A DNA stretch of 64,000 bases, taken from assembly GCF_014332515.1 (NCBI RefSeq), contig NZ_VFSD01000009.1, forward strand, positions 112,317-176,316, given 5' to 3'. The notes beneath the pieces were generated by a model. It ran no database searches and was not told where the DNA came from. It worked only from the letters and a program-made list of their open reading frames with translations. Made by a program: the position numbers and the translations under genes. Position 1 is the stretch's first letter. Each line of letters begins with the position of its first letter. Shown in pieces: positions 27,649-37,049 of this stretch. The DNA is from Pontibacter beigongshangensis (GTDB lineage Bacteria > Bacteroidota > Bacteroidia > Cytophagales > Hymenobacteraceae).

Positions 27649-28974
27649 CTAGTTGTGCTCTAAAAGCGGTTTGTTGCCAGGCCTGAACAAATTTTCCTTC
27701 AGTTCCCGTAGCCTGAGCTTCCTGCGCCAGGCCGATTGTTTCAGGTAGGTGACAGGGGCCGGCACTTCTTCCTCCATCAGCACGATGCCCCATCCTAGGA
27801 TGGCATAAAAGAAAATAGGCAGTACGTAAGAGATGCCGAAAACAAAGCCGCTCAGGATAAAAGAAAGTAAAATGATCTGCCGGATAGTCATGAAGCGCGC
27901 CCTGAACGCATATTTGATGGTTTCCCAGGTGAGCAGCAGGAAAATCAGCAGGCCAGCCAGGCCGGTATAAAACAGGATCTCGATGTAAAAGCTGTGGAAG
28001 TGGTGTCCGTTGCCATCTTCAAACACCGGGCGACCCAGGTCTTCGCGGTAGAACTGTATGGGCAGCTCAAACCCCTCGAAGCGCATGCCCAGGAACAGGT
28101 TTTCCTCAATAAAGGGCACATAAGACAGCCATTGTTTGTAGCGCCAGCCGCCGGTTCCCTGGGTCTCGAAGTTTTCCATGTCAGAGAAACTGGCCTGCAC
28201 CTTGTCTATGATCTCGGGGTGCATCGAGAACAGGAAGGCGCTGCTGGCAATACCCGCAATGATGCCAACCAGTATTATAGGAACAAGCTTGCCGAAATTG
28301 ATGGGCTCCTCGGCCTTGAACTTTGTGAGCAGGTAATAAAAGAAGAGCACCACCGCTGTCGAAATCCAGACGGTGCGGTGCTGGAAGAAGAATATGGTCA
28401 GCAACACGAACAAGGCCAGGAACAGCTGCGTCATTTTGCCTTTGTAGAAGTAGTTGCTCAGGTAATACAAAAACGGAATCACGAGCATGTATACCGAAGA
28501 GGAGTGAACTCCGCGCTCATGGCCTGTAAAAGAGGAAATACTAAGGGTATGCGGATTCACGATCAGCACGTTCAGCCAGAAGCCGACCATTATGAACGTT
28601 ACGACATGCGAGAACTTCAGGTAGAAGTTGCCTTTGTAAAAGGTGTAGATGAAGAAGGCGAAATAGAGTACGAACAGTTTCTGGAAAACGTGCGGGTACA
28701 CCAGGGGGGTATTGTATTTATACATCGACTCCAGCACCATGCCCACCACATACACGTTCAGCAAAATGTAGATCATGCGCATGGGTTTGGACATGCGCTG
28801 AAATTTAAGCCAGCAGTAGCCAAACGACAGCGCGGCACAGCCCTTGAGCAGCAGATTCAGCATCATGTACTGAATGTTCTTGTTGCTGGGCGCCACCAGC
28901 TCCGTGAACATGTTGTCCATGAGCAGGATCAGCGCAATGGGAATAATAAATAAAAAGGTATAGTTGATTTTCAT
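27649..28974 (-). CDS. O-antigen ligase/polymerase family membrane protein (Wzy/WaaL-like)
   Basis: About eleven to twelve hydrophobic segments over 441 aa, with a large polar loop between the late segments (about residues 265-335) as in Wzy_C proteins. The loop ends with HHFHSFYIEILFYTGLAG, which resembles the conserved His-containing region next to the last segments of O-antigen ligases and polymerases. In a locus with Wzx, Wza and Wzc homologues the likely role is polymerisation of the flipped repeat units in the periplasm. Sequence alone does not separate ligase from polymerase. It begins the operon 28974 to 23263, with 342 bases of repeat-containing DNA before it. Confidence 0.85.
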   Translation of the reverse strand: MKINYTFLFIIPIALILLMDNMFTELVAPSNKNIQYMMLNLLLKGCAALSFGYCWLKFQRMSKPMRMIYILLNVYVVGMVLESMYKYNTPLVYPHVFQKLFVLYFAFFIYTFYKGNFYLKFSHVVTFIMVGFWLNVLIVNPHTLSISSFTGHERGVHSSSVYMLVIPFLYYLSNYFYKGKMTQLFLALFVLLTIFFFQHRTVWISTAVVLFFYYLLTKFKAEEPINFGKLVPIILVGIIAGIASSAFLFSMHPEIIDKVQASFSDMENFETQGTGGWRYKQWLSYVPFIEENLFLGMRFEGFELPIQFYREDLGRPVFEDGNGHHFHSFYIEILFYTGLAGLLIFLLLTWETIKYAFRARFMTIRQIILLSFILSGFVFGISYVLPIFFYAILGWGIVLMEEEVPAPVTYLKQSAWRRKLRLRELKENLFRPGNKPLLEHN

Positions 28975-29046
28975 CTGCTTCTAAATGCTGCGTCGGGTCT
29001 TTTGTATTGTCAGGTTAAGTGTTAGCGGGCGGTTCTTTCCAGGTGA

Positions 29047-29077
29047 AATTATTTGAATGAAAAGGGCCCCCCAGAGG
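29047..29077 (-). repeat. Dispersed intergenic repeat, copy 9
   Basis: Reverse, diverged copy: AATTATTTGAATG then AAAAGGGCCCCCCAGAGG. Confidence 0.8.
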
Positions 29078-29163
29078 CGTTTTAAAATGCCAGATACTGG
29101 ATGTTAGATAGTAGCCTTCTTTTTAAGATAAAAATTATGCGATAACTGTTGTTCTCAGGTTCA

Positions 29164-29233
29164 TCTTCAAATTTCCAACTCTTCAAATTAAGCTATTAGC
29201 ACATGTAACTATCAGCACATTAACCAGCAAATT
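29164..29233. repeat. TTAGCACAT-type intergenic tract, copy 1
   Basis: Contains cttcaaatt, cttcaaatta, attagcacat and atcagcacattaac in series. The same word order occurs at 44770-44841, so the two are copies of a second dispersed repeat. Confidence 0.6.
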
Positions 29234-29260
29234 ATTCCAATCAAAATGCCCCTCCGGAGC
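29230..29260 (-). repeat. Dispersed intergenic repeat, copy 10
   Basis: Reverse copy: AATTATTCCAATC then AAAATGCCCCTCCGGAGC, in the 3' region of the minus-strand GT4 gene. Confidence 0.85.
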
Positions 29261-29316
29261 CTGTTTTGCCTGTTCCTGGCTTTGCTCAGTGCCCAACCGA
29301 CGCGAAGGTTACGCTA

Positions 29317-30507
29317 TTATTTTACCAAAAGCTTGTCCCAGGGTTTACGGTCAGGCACTAAGGGCTTTCCCAAAATCTGGCTGTAATACTCCAGGTGTTT
29401 GTTTATAATAACTTCTTCGGAGTAGTTCGCCTTGGCATAAGCTTTGGCATTTCGTTCTATATCTTCCCGCAACGACTTATCGGTTAAAAGTTTTGCCACG
29501 TGAGTGGCTATGTCTTCCGGCGAGAGTATATCGCAGAGGAGCCCGGCCTTGCCATAGTTGAGCAGGTGCGGAATGTAGCCGCTTTGCTTGCCTGCCACCA
29601 CAGCTGTGCCCGTGACCATAGCCTCCAGCACCACCATGCCGAAAGACTCTTCTCTGGACGGATGTAGGAGCACTTTGGCCGCGGCAATCCGTTGCAGCAC
29701 TTCCTCAAAAGGCAGGTGCCCCAGGAATTGTACGCCGTCCTCCAGCTTATGTTTTCTGGCAAACTGGTGCGCTTCGCCGTTCTCTTCCATGCCGGCACCA
29801 AGCAATTGATATTCCAGGGTAGGGAACCGCGCTCTTAGCCTGGCAAAGGCCCGCAGCGCCTGCTGCACGTTTTTCCGCCTCCCAAAACCCATGGAGGTTG
29901 TAATGATATAGTTTCCTTTCACGACAGGCTGCTCAATAGTAGCCTCAAAATCCTGCGGATAGAAATTGGGGATGGTCCGGGTCTTTCGCTTCTCTTTTTT
30001 GTTGAGTTGAGAATAGGTGTACTCTGAGTTGGCAATCAGGTGCTTGGCCTTGGTTACTACATAATAATTAAGGCACCAACGCACCACTCTGAACAGATCG
30101 CGGTGGTTGAGCAGGATCTGAAGGGCTACATCGTGCAGGCTCACAACTGTTGGGATGCCGGTTCGTAAGGCCGCGGCCGCGTATTCATAAGACCAGAAAG
30201 CGACGATAAAATCGGCTGGGTTTGCCCGGATCTGCGCCTGCAGCTCCTCGATCTCGAACTTGAAGAACCGGCGGCCTGGCTGCGGCAACTGCTGGCTCAC
30301 ATACACCTTGAGGTTTTCTGTCTCATATGCTAGCGGCTGATCGATCTGGCCAGAATTGGTGTAAGCGATCACTTTAAAGCCTCGGCTCACCAAAGCGTTA
30401 ATAAAATGAGATGTAAGCGGAAAAGCATTGGTTCCAGGAAAATCTGTCCCTTTCAGCTCCCACTCCAGTATATTCAAATCAACAGGTCCACAAACTCCGA
30501 TAGTCAT
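29317..30507 (-). CDS. Glycosyltransferase family 4 protein
   Basis: GT-B fold transferase. The N-terminal domain shows MTIGVCGPVDLNILEWEL and FIVAFWSYEYAAAAL. The C-terminal donor domain has SMGFGRRKNVQQALRAF and the E-x7-E motif in HPSREESFGMVVLEAM. At 396 aa it is standard. It lies 40 bases after the flippase gene, and the following 342 bases contain repeats rather than a clear terminator. It is probably an enzyme of repeat-unit assembly; specificity unknown. Confidence 0.9.
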   Translation of the reverse strand: MTIGVCGPVDLNILEWELKGTDFPGTNAFPLTSHFINALVSRGFKVIAYTNSGQIDQPLAYETENLKVYVSQQLPQPGRRFFKFEIEELQAQIRANPADFIVAFWSYEYAAAALRTGIPTVVSLHDVALQILLNHRDLFRVVRWCLNYYVVTKAKHLIANSEYTYSQLNKKEKRKTRTIPNFYPQDFEATIEQPVVKGNYIITTSMGFGRRKNVQQALRAFARLRARFPTLEYQLLGAGMEENGEAHQFARKHKLEDGVQFLGHLPFEEVLQRIAAAKVLLHPSREESFGMVVLEAMVTGTAVVAGKQSGYIPHLLNYGKAGLLCDILSPEDIATHVAKLLTDKSLREDIERNAKAYAKANYSEEVIINKHLEYYSQILGKPLVPDRKPWDKLLVK

Positions 30508-30547
30508 AATAAACAGTTTTTAATTCTTAAAGAACATGCAGCAAAGC

Positions 30548-32074
30548 TTATGCTTCTTTTACGTTATATCTTCTAAATTTATGCATCACCTTGCTGTAAA
30601 ATCCGCCGGTTTTCTCCGTCAGGCCCATTCTGTCAAACACCTCCTGCAGTTCTACCTTCAGCAGCCTGTGCGGGAACCATAAGGTAAGCGTGAGCAGAAA
30701 AAGTGCCCCCGTCATCATTTGGGCTATCAGTATGAGCCAGGCAGGCAAGTCTGCTCCACGCAGGAGGCTACTTACCAGGTAGAGCGCAGCGGCAGTCACC
30801 AATCCGTTGATTACGCCCGGCAGGTAAATAGACAGTTGTTGCCGGTACGTTAGCGCCAGCACCCGGCTCATGACTAACTGATACAGCCCCATCCGCACCA
30901 ATTCACCCAGGAAAATAGCAAAGGCAAAACCAACCAGCCCATACCCCCGCAGAAGGTAGAAGAAGAGGCAGATAATTAAAATAAAGGCACCTGTCAGGGC
31001 TATTTTCATATTCAACACAGCTTTTGCATCGCATACAATGCCGGCGAACATGGTAATAAAGCTCAGCGGAATCGCCAGGCAAAGCACCTGCAGCACCGGA
31101 ACGGAAGCTGACCATTGGCTACCCAGCAGAATATACACCAATTCAGGAGCCGCCACCAGAATTCCTAGGCAAACCGGAATCACCAGGGCCGCCAGCAGCG
31201 TGATGCTGGAGAGGTAAATCCTGCCAAGCCGCTGTACATCTGACTGCAACTTGCTGAACGAAGGGAAAATAACCTTTGTAAGCGTGCGGGTGAGCATATA
31301 CAAGGGCAGGTTCACCAGCATAAACGCCCGGTTGTACAGACCCAGGCGGTGGGAGCCAAGCGCCCGCCCGATCAGGATGGTGTCGAGGTTGGTAGCCAGG
31401 AACTCCATAAAACTGATCACCGACATTTTGCTGCCGTACTGGAAAAGCGGCTTGTACGATTCCCATTTAAACAGCATAAGGACATTGTGCCGCGTTACCA
31501 CATAAGAGCCAATGGCCACTATGGCAGCCTGGGCCAAGGAGGCGTATACCAGGCTCCACACGCCAAAGTCTAAATAAGCCATCACCACGCCCAGCCCCAG
31601 GTAGGAGACCACATAGGAGCTCGTTTCGAGAATGCTGATGACCTTAAACTGCATATTGCGCTCCAGCAGGCCGGTGGCAGTGGCACTTGCGCCATTAATA
31701 AAAAAGGCGAGCGCCATCACCTGCACAATAGGGGCCACATCGGGGTTATCGAAAACGATAACTGAAAAGGGCGCCAGGAGGATCGTTAGTAATGTAAAGA
31801 GCGCTCCGAGCAAGGTGGTCGAGGTAAAAGCCGCCCTGATATTGTCTTCAGAAAGATCCTCTTTCTGCACGAGGGCTTTGTTCAGACCAAGGTTGGCGAA
31901 ATAACTCCCGAAACGGAGCACTACCCCGGAAATGGCTACCAGGCCGAACGCCTCAGGTTCCAGTAACCTTGCCATGGCAGAGGTATATCCTATTTGCATC
32001 ACGGCATTGGCCACGGTGGACGCTGATCCCCACTTTAATCCGCTCACAGCCTTCGAAGCCAGATTCTTACTCAT
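30548..32074 (-). CDS. Lipopolysaccharide/exopolysaccharide flippase (Wzx/WzxC, MOP superfamily)
   Basis: An integral membrane protein of 508 aa with about twelve to fourteen hydrophobic segments. It starts KAVSGLKWGSASTVANAVMQIGY, typical of the WzxC/RfbX group, and carries LEPEAFGLVAISGVV and FGVWSLVYASLAQA. It should move the undecaprenyl-linked repeat unit across the inner membrane for the Wzy-like polymerase. It lies 40 bases before the GT4 gene on the minus strand and 103 bases after the tyrosine kinase gene, with a terminator in between. It therefore probably has its own promoter or depends on readthrough. Confidence 0.92.
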   Translation of the reverse strand: MSKNLASKAVSGLKWGSASTVANAVMQIGYTSAMARLLEPEAFGLVAISGVVLRFGSYFANLGLNKALVQKEDLSEDNIRAAFTSTTLLGALFTLLTILLAPFSVIVFDNPDVAPIVQVMALAFFINGASATATGLLERNMQFKVISILETSSYVVSYLGLGVVMAYLDFGVWSLVYASLAQAAIVAIGSYVVTRHNVLMLFKWESYKPLFQYGSKMSVISFMEFLATNLDTILIGRALGSHRLGLYNRAFMLVNLPLYMLTRTLTKVIFPSFSKLQSDVQRLGRIYLSSITLLAALVIPVCLGILVAAPELVYILLGSQWSASVPVLQVLCLAIPLSFITMFAGIVCDAKAVLNMKIALTGAFILIICLFFYLLRGYGLVGFAFAIFLGELVRMGLYQLVMSRVLALTYRQQLSIYLPGVINGLVTAAALYLVSSLLRGADLPAWLILIAQMMTGALFLLTLTLWFPHRLLKVELQEVFDRMGLTEKTGGFYSKVMHKFRRYNVKEA

Positions 32075-32102
32075 CCCTACTAGTCGATATTATTTGCTTG
32101 AA

Positions 32103-32138
32103 AAAGCTCTTCCGGGATTTCCTGTCCGGAAGAGCTTT
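32103..32138 (-). terminator. Terminator between the tyrosine kinase and flippase genes
   Basis: A 13-bp perfect stem (32103-32115 with 32126-32138) has a 10-base loop and a run of five T at the minus-strand 3' side. It lies inside the 103-base gap within the same-direction gene block. Confidence 0.8.
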
Positions 32139-32177
32139 AGAAATTTCTGTAATTAAATTTAGAGGTTCAGCCAGGGG

Positions 32178-34556
32178 CTACACATAATAGTAGGTGGCTT
32201 TTTTCTTGTAGCCATACTCATATGTTTTGCCATAGTCCAGGTCGTTGATGACCATGTGGATGTTCTTGATTTTTTTATTGGCATACAGCTCGTTTATCTG
32301 CTGCAGCATGTCTTTGTTGGTGAACCTGTGTTTCACCACATAGAGGTTGGTGTCCATGTGCTTCATCAAAATGAAGTATTCCGATACAAAACCGATAGGA
32401 GGGGTGTCGATCACGATGTGGTCGTATTTCTCCTTCAGAACTTCAATCAGTTCGCGCATTCGGGGGCGCTCCAGCAGCTGGATGGCATTATCCGGAATAG
32501 GCCCGCTGGAAATGATGTCCAGGTTCTCGATCTCCGTCTTCTGCACCACGTCCTCCAGGGCAGCGCCATCCGTCAGGTAAGAGGATAAACCTGCTGCGGC
32601 CTCATTGTTAAAATACTTGCTGAAGGTAGGCTTACGCATATCCGACTCGATGAGCACGGTGCGCTTGCCTGCCATGGCCAGCTCGGTGCTGAGGTTCACG
32701 GAGGTGAACGTCTTTCCTTCACCTGATACAGAAGATGTTATGCCGATCACCTTAAAGCCTTGCTCTGCCATGAGGTACTGCAGGTTAATGCGGATAGACC
32801 GGAACGATTCCGCTATGGCAGAACGCGGATTGTTTTTTACGGCCAGCTTGTCGTTTCGGCTGCCGTGGGCAATCACCCCCAGGAACGGAATATTGGTGAC
32901 TTTCGCCAGGTCGTTTTTACCCTGAATGGTATTGTCTACGTTGCTGATGAGCACGATCATGGCAGCCGGGATGATCAGGCCGATGATCAGGGCCAGCATG
33001 TAAATCATCTTTGGCTTCACGTTCACCGGGCCACTGCTGGCCAGGGAGGCACGGTCGATCACTTTTTTGTCTGTTGTGTTGGTAGCCAGCGCTATAGAGG
33101 CCTCCGCCCTTTTCTCCAGCAGGTACCCGTATTTCTTGTCCACGAACTCTGCCTCACTCTGTAAGTCTGCCAGCACGCGTTCGCTTTCGGGCAGCCTGGC
33201 CAGCGTAGACTCTATCTCGCCCATTCTGCGGTTTATGTCTTTCAGGTTATTGTTGGTAGAAGAGATCACGTTCTTCAGGTTGGCGATGATGGCGTGGCGG
33301 GTGTTCTCTATCTTGCCTTCCAGTACCTGCAGTTTCGGGTTGTCCTGCGTGGCTGTGACACGGTAACCTGCTTTTTCGCGGTTCAGCTCGGTCAGCTGGC
33401 CAAACAGGCTGCTCAGTACCGCATTTTGTATCCCTGCCGCCGCTGCCGGAGAAACTGCCTGTGCTAAGGCGTCTTCGCCGCTGAACTGCTCCAGCAGGCT
33501 CTCGTAGTTCTGCTTGTCCACCATCAGACGAGCTCTCTCTGTCTGCAGCTGCGAAAGCTGCTGCGAGTTAATAGAGGTCTGGTTGCTGATGTTTGATATC
33601 TTGTTTGCCGACCGGAAGGAGGAGATGGCCTGTTTGCTCTTTCTGAGCGAGTCAGTCAGGGTGGCCAGCTGGCTGTCTATGAACTCGATTGTCTTATGCC
33701 CGTTCAGGTTTTTCTCCTCCAGGTCTTTGGCTACATACTCATCCATGAGCGTGTTCAGGAAAGCAAGCTCCTTCTCCGGAATGCTGCCTTTGCTCTTTAG
33801 TTCCAGCACACGGGAGTCTCTGTCGATGGGACTGACTTCGAGCTTGGACTGCTGCCGGGCAACCTGGCTCTTCATGCTGTTCACCACAAAATAGTGCTTT
33901 TTGCCAGAAATGTCTGTGGTGCTGCTATCGCGCAACAGCGTGAAGCTAAGGTTGTCGTCTTTGTATGGCTCACCGAAGTAATGCACTTTTACCAGCGAGA
34001 TGGCAGGTACCAGGCCAGAGCTGCTGTGGGTGCGGAAGTCATAGCGTTTTACGTCCTCGGCCTCTATCGTGATCTGATACTGCTTGTCGTTCAGGACTTT
34101 GATCTCTATCGGAATATCTACCAACTGGGTGGAACTGGTGTCCAGCTTCACGATATAAGGGGCTTCGTTGTACTGCTCCTGCACCACCAGCTCACCAAAA
34201 GTGTTTAGCCAATGGTCCGTTACCTTATAATAGGCCACCGAAAAGTCCAGGCGCTGGAGGGCACGTTTCACCATCTCCGCCGACTTCAGGAGTCCTATCT
34301 CATCTTCTACCTTGATGCCTTTAGAGGGGACATCCAGTATGTTGAGAAGTTCCTGGGCTTTTCTGGACCCGGTTTGCTGGTCTCCTAAGAGTAACGTCGC
34401 CTTAAATTCATATAAGCTATTAGAGCTTTTCACAAAAACATAAGCGGCCGCCAGCGAGATAAGGGCGAAGGCTAAAAAAAGGTACCACTTGTTCTTGAAC
34501 TTAAACAGCCAGCTTTTTATATCTATCTCATGCTCTTTCGTATTTCTTTTCATCAC
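32178..34556 (-). CDS. Polysaccharide co-polymerase with tyrosine autokinase domain (Wzc-like)
   Basis: The N-terminal membrane segment (about 24-44) is followed by a Wzz domain and long coiled coils in the periplasm. A second membrane segment lies near 520-540. The cytoplasmic BY-kinase domain has Walker A SSVSGEGKTFTS (about 605), Walker A' VLIESDMRKP and Walker B HIVIDTPP. In Walker A' Glu replaces the more usual Asp of the LIDxD form. The last 18 residues contain seven tyrosines (YGKTYEYGY, TYYYV), the expected autophosphorylation tail. At 792 aa it is longer than E. coli Wzc (720). It starts one base after the Wza-like gene, so the two are translationally linked. It controls chain length and export. 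Confidence 0.93.
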   Translation of the reverse strand: MMKRNTKEHEIDIKSWLFKFKNKWYLFLAFALISLAAAYVFVKSSNSLYEFKATLLLGDQQTGSRKAQELLNILDVPSKGIKVEDEIGLLKSAEMVKRALQRLDFSVAYYKVTDHWLNTFGELVVQEQYNEAPYIVKLDTSSTQLVDIPIEIKVLNDKQYQITIEAEDVKRYDFRTHSSSGLVPAISLVKVHYFGEPYKDDNLSFTLLRDSSTTDISGKKHYFVVNSMKSQVARQQSKLEVSPIDRDSRVLELKSKGSIPEKELAFLNTLMDEYVAKDLEEKNLNGHKTIEFIDSQLATLTDSLRKSKQAISSFRSANKISNISNQTSINSQQLSQLQTERARLMVDKQNYESLLEQFSGEDALAQAVSPAAAAGIQNAVLSSLFGQLTELNREKAGYRVTATQDNPKLQVLEGKIENTRHAIIANLKNVISSTNNNLKDINRRMGEIESTLARLPESERVLADLQSEAEFVDKKYGYLLEKRAEASIALATNTTDKKVIDRASLASSGPVNVKPKMIYMLALIIGLIIPAAMIVLISNVDNTIQGKNDLAKVTNIPFLGVIAHGSRNDKLAVKNNPRSAIAESFRSIRINLQYLMAEQGFKVIGITSSVSGEGKTFTSVNLSTELAMAGKRTVLIESDMRKPTFSKYFNNEAAAGLSSYLTDGAALEDVVQKTEIENLDIISSGPIPDNAIQLLERPRMRELIEVLKEKYDHIVIDTPPIGFVSEYFILMKHMDTNLYVVKHRFTNKDMLQQINELYANKKIKNIHMVINDLDYGKTYEYGYKKKATYYYV

Positions 34557-34557
34557 T

Positions 34558-35322
34558 CTACCTAAAATAATTTAATAATAAAACACCTGTCGATACAATG
34601 CCCAGTAACGCCGTAACCACTACCAGGTTGTCCCGCTTCAAAGAAGTTCTCAAAGGGTCAACGTAGATAACATCGTTAGGCATTAAATAATAATACGGAG
34701 ATTGTACGAGGTTGGGGTCTGTCAGGTCCAACATAATTACTTCAGAGCCCCCCGTTGTCTGGCGAATCAGCTTTACACGCTTCCGGTCACCGGCCTGTGT
34801 TAGATCGCCGGCCAGGCTCAAGCCTTCCAGCAGGTTAGCCTGCTCATTGTAAACATAATAGTAGCCGGGGTTGCGAACGCCCCCTAACACACTCACCTTA
34901 AAGCTGAGCAGTTTTACGATTACCGTAGTGCCTACCAGGTACTTGTTCAGATTCTGCTGTATCAGATCCTGGGTTTCGGAGGTCGTTAACCCCGAAACCT
35001 TCAGCTTGCCAATAGTAGGAAGTGTTATGTTTCCAAGTTCATCTATGTTATAGCCAGTCATGTACAGCGCGCTTGGGCCCCCAAAAGCCATAGAACTTGA
35101 AGGATCTACAATATTAAACAGGTTAGAGAGCTCAGGCTGCTCGCTTTGCACCTTTACCGAAAGCACATCGTTGGGTTGCAGCTTGTAGGGCTTGGAAGAA
35201 TTAGCAACTGAGGTAGGTGTTGTTGTGTTATATCTGTCGTTTTGCATGTAGGCCAGTTCTTTGTTTGTCATACAGGAAGTGGCGCAGCATAAGAGGAGCA
35301 TCGCGTAAATTAATCTTCTCAT
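34558..35322 (-). CDS. Outer-membrane polysaccharide export lipoprotein (Wza-like, Poly_export and SLBB domains)
   Basis: The signal peptide ends in a lipobox with Cys17 (CCATSC). A Poly_export domain (about 45-140, YKLQPNDVLSVKV) and an SLBB domain (VSVLGGVRNPGYY) follow. YYLMPNDVIYVDPL and a C-terminal hydrophobic segment end the 254 aa protein. It forms the export channel with the Wzc-like protein, whose gene begins one base downstream. It is the first gene of the minus-strand export unit. The AT-rich 520 bases before it should hold the promoter, but no consensus was seen. Confidence 0.93.
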   Translation of the reverse strand: MRRLIYAMLLLCCATSCMTNKELAYMQNDRYNTTTPTSVANSSKPYKLQPNDVLSVKVQSEQPELSNLFNIVDPSSSMAFGGPSALYMTGYNIDELGNITLPTIGKLKVSGLTTSETQDLIQQNLNKYLVGTTVIVKLLSFKVSVLGGVRNPGYYYVYNEQANLLEGLSLAGDLTQAGDRKRVKLIRQTTGGSEVIMLDLTDPNLVQSPYYYLMPNDVIYVDPLRTSLKRDNLVVVTALLGIVSTGVLLLNYFR

Positions 35323-35842
35323 AAATAGTGGATAAGGAGCCTATGCAGTGAAAGGTTCAGAATTTAATTTTAAAAATGAAGCAATCAAGTTTTAAGTTCT
35401 TTGAAATATTATATATTGGATATTGTTTTGATTTAGCTTATATACTTAAGCGGGCAGAAAAAGATGCTGTTAAATTCAAATATTATATATAATTAATATG
35501 TAAGGCTTGTAAAAACGCTATATAACCAAGTTGTGTATTTGAATGTTAATATTTATAGGTCGAAAAATACCTCAGAGATCAGGAAGTATCAGCCCTGAAA
35601 TATGTGAACAGGGTCTTTGCCGGCCTAAAATAGTAGGGTGATTTGGTGGGGATGGAGAGGCAGCATATCCCGGAAATTCTTAAAAGTTATATTCTGGAAA
35701 GGGTGCTGAAAAACAGTTTCTCCTCAGGGAAAAACCTTTACAGCGGTAGGTTAAAAGATTAAAGGAGCCTTACAACCGCTTACTAAATGCAGGCGGTTAC
35801 AAGGCTCCTTTAAAACAAAAGCTAAAGAAACGTTATATTCGG
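35323..35842. other. AT-rich intergenic region upstream of the export operon
   Basis: Expected to contain the promoter of the export genes. Direct AT-rich words (attatatattgg, attatatataatt) occur at about 35408-35495. The hairpin at 35761-35811 belongs to the next gene. No exact TAnnTTTG box was found. Confidence 0.4.
35761..35811 (-). terminator. Hairpin terminator after the DUF1737 gene
   Basis: A 19-base inverted repeat with two mismatches (35761-35779 with 35793-35811) has a 13-base loop. It lies 32 bases past the stop of the minus-strand DUF1737 gene; the T run is short. Confidence 0.65.
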
Positions 35843-36058
35843 CTATTCAATCCATTTAGTTCTTTTCTGAACAGGCTGAGACTCAGGTTGCTTCGATTTT
35901 TTCCGCACCATATCAGATGGTTTTCGGACCATTTGCTGCGCATATCCCTGGTTGCATTCTACGATGCCGCCCTTTAACTGCCAACCATTTGAAAATAAAC
36001 CTGATACCTCTGCTGCAAGTGTTTCTAAGTTCGGCGCTACTACTATACTGAATTCCAT
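35843..36058 (-). CDS. Small DUF1737 domain protein
   Basis: A 71-aa protein whose first 45 residues (FSIVVAPNLETLAAEV, NGWQLKGGI, YAQQMVRK) match the pattern of DUF1737: a short beta-alpha-beta fold with the conserved G-W-x-L-x-G-G. The tail is basic and polar. The function of the family is unknown. It is monocistronic, with a hairpin terminator behind it. Confidence 0.75.
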   Translation of the reverse strand: MEFSIVVAPNLETLAAEVSGLFSNGWQLKGGIVECNQGYAQQMVRKPSDMVRKKSKQPESQPVQKRTKWIE

Positions 36059-37049
36059 ATCTCTTACCTGTCTTTAAAACTCATTTCAAAGATATGAAAA
36101 AATAACATAGCTTGTATCGGTACGCTACGCAAAGTTTGGAAATTTGTTTCTTATTCGATTAAAAATTTGCTGAAAATGAATTTAATGATCAATGTCATTG
36201 TGTTTTTATCATTCTTTACAAAAAAAATTATAATAGCAATTTCAAGATTAAAGCATAGAATTCACCCTGTTTTATAGCTGCTAAAGTCCGTTTTTTTAAC
36301 TAAAAAAGCCTGTTGCTCTTCTGCTTGGATTAATTATTTTTCCGGGCTTTGCAGGTAGTTTGCCGGATAAATAGAGGTGAATCTTAAGTGATTAAAATTA
36401 ATGGATTCGTGGCGTGCTGTCTGCATTTTAGAGCCTTACGGTAAGTGCTATAATCTTTCTAAGTTTTGTATGAAAGGGCAGATGACTGGAGAACGCATCG
36501 TAGCTGATAGGTCTGTTGTTATTAAAGCCGCTTTAGCTGAAAATTCAGCAGGATTTGGAGAGAATCTCTGGCTGACAAGAGCGAATGATGAAGGAAGCTT
36601 TATGAGGTATGGCTGCATTCTCTGTGCTTCGCGGGCTGCCGATATACATTGCTGCGGGCTGAAACAAGAATTATTTGAATCAATAGTGACCTCCGGAGGC
36701 AAAACCTCTGTTGTTGCTCCTCCTTTAAAACTCATGTGTAGCCCCGAAACAGATTCAAGTCTCCAGTGAGGGCCGTCGGTTTATCTGCCGTATCTGCTCC
36801 GGGAATGAAACGCTTTTAGTCCTCTCCTGAAGCAGCTGGTGGGGGAGTGCCGGAGCTACGATCATACCTGTTACACGCAGCACAACTTGGCATTCCCCAG
36901 CTCCTGGGCACCAGGCGCATACTTTTTACCTGAGAGAAAAAAGCAACCCAAAAGATAGAGGCAGGCTGCCTGCATAAGAAGTGATGGAAACCGCTATATT
37001 TAACAGTATTATTAAAACTAAGTTAACCGGATAATTATAAGAATTCTTT
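36059..37049. other. 1-kb region without a recognisable gene
   Basis: The 122-codon + frame at 36401-36769 has no family features and overlaps a dispersed repeat copy (36669-36699), so it is not called. The left part is AT-rich. Confidence 0.5.
36669..36699 (-). repeat. Dispersed intergenic repeat, copy 11 (diverged)
   Basis: Reverse copy: AATTATTTGAATC then AATAGTGACCTCCGGAGG, followed by aaaacctctgttgttgctcc. Confidence 0.65.

Larger units (their letters stand above)
28975..29316. other. Intergenic region with two solo repeats and a TTAGCACAT-type tract
   Basis: It contains reverse copies 9 and 10 of the dispersed repeat and the cttcaaatta ... attagcacat tract (29164-29233). No gene was recognised. 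Confidence 0.55.

Noticed and set aside
36401..36769. 122-codon + frame
   Set aside because: It overlaps a dispersed repeat copy, has Cys-rich random composition and no family features.
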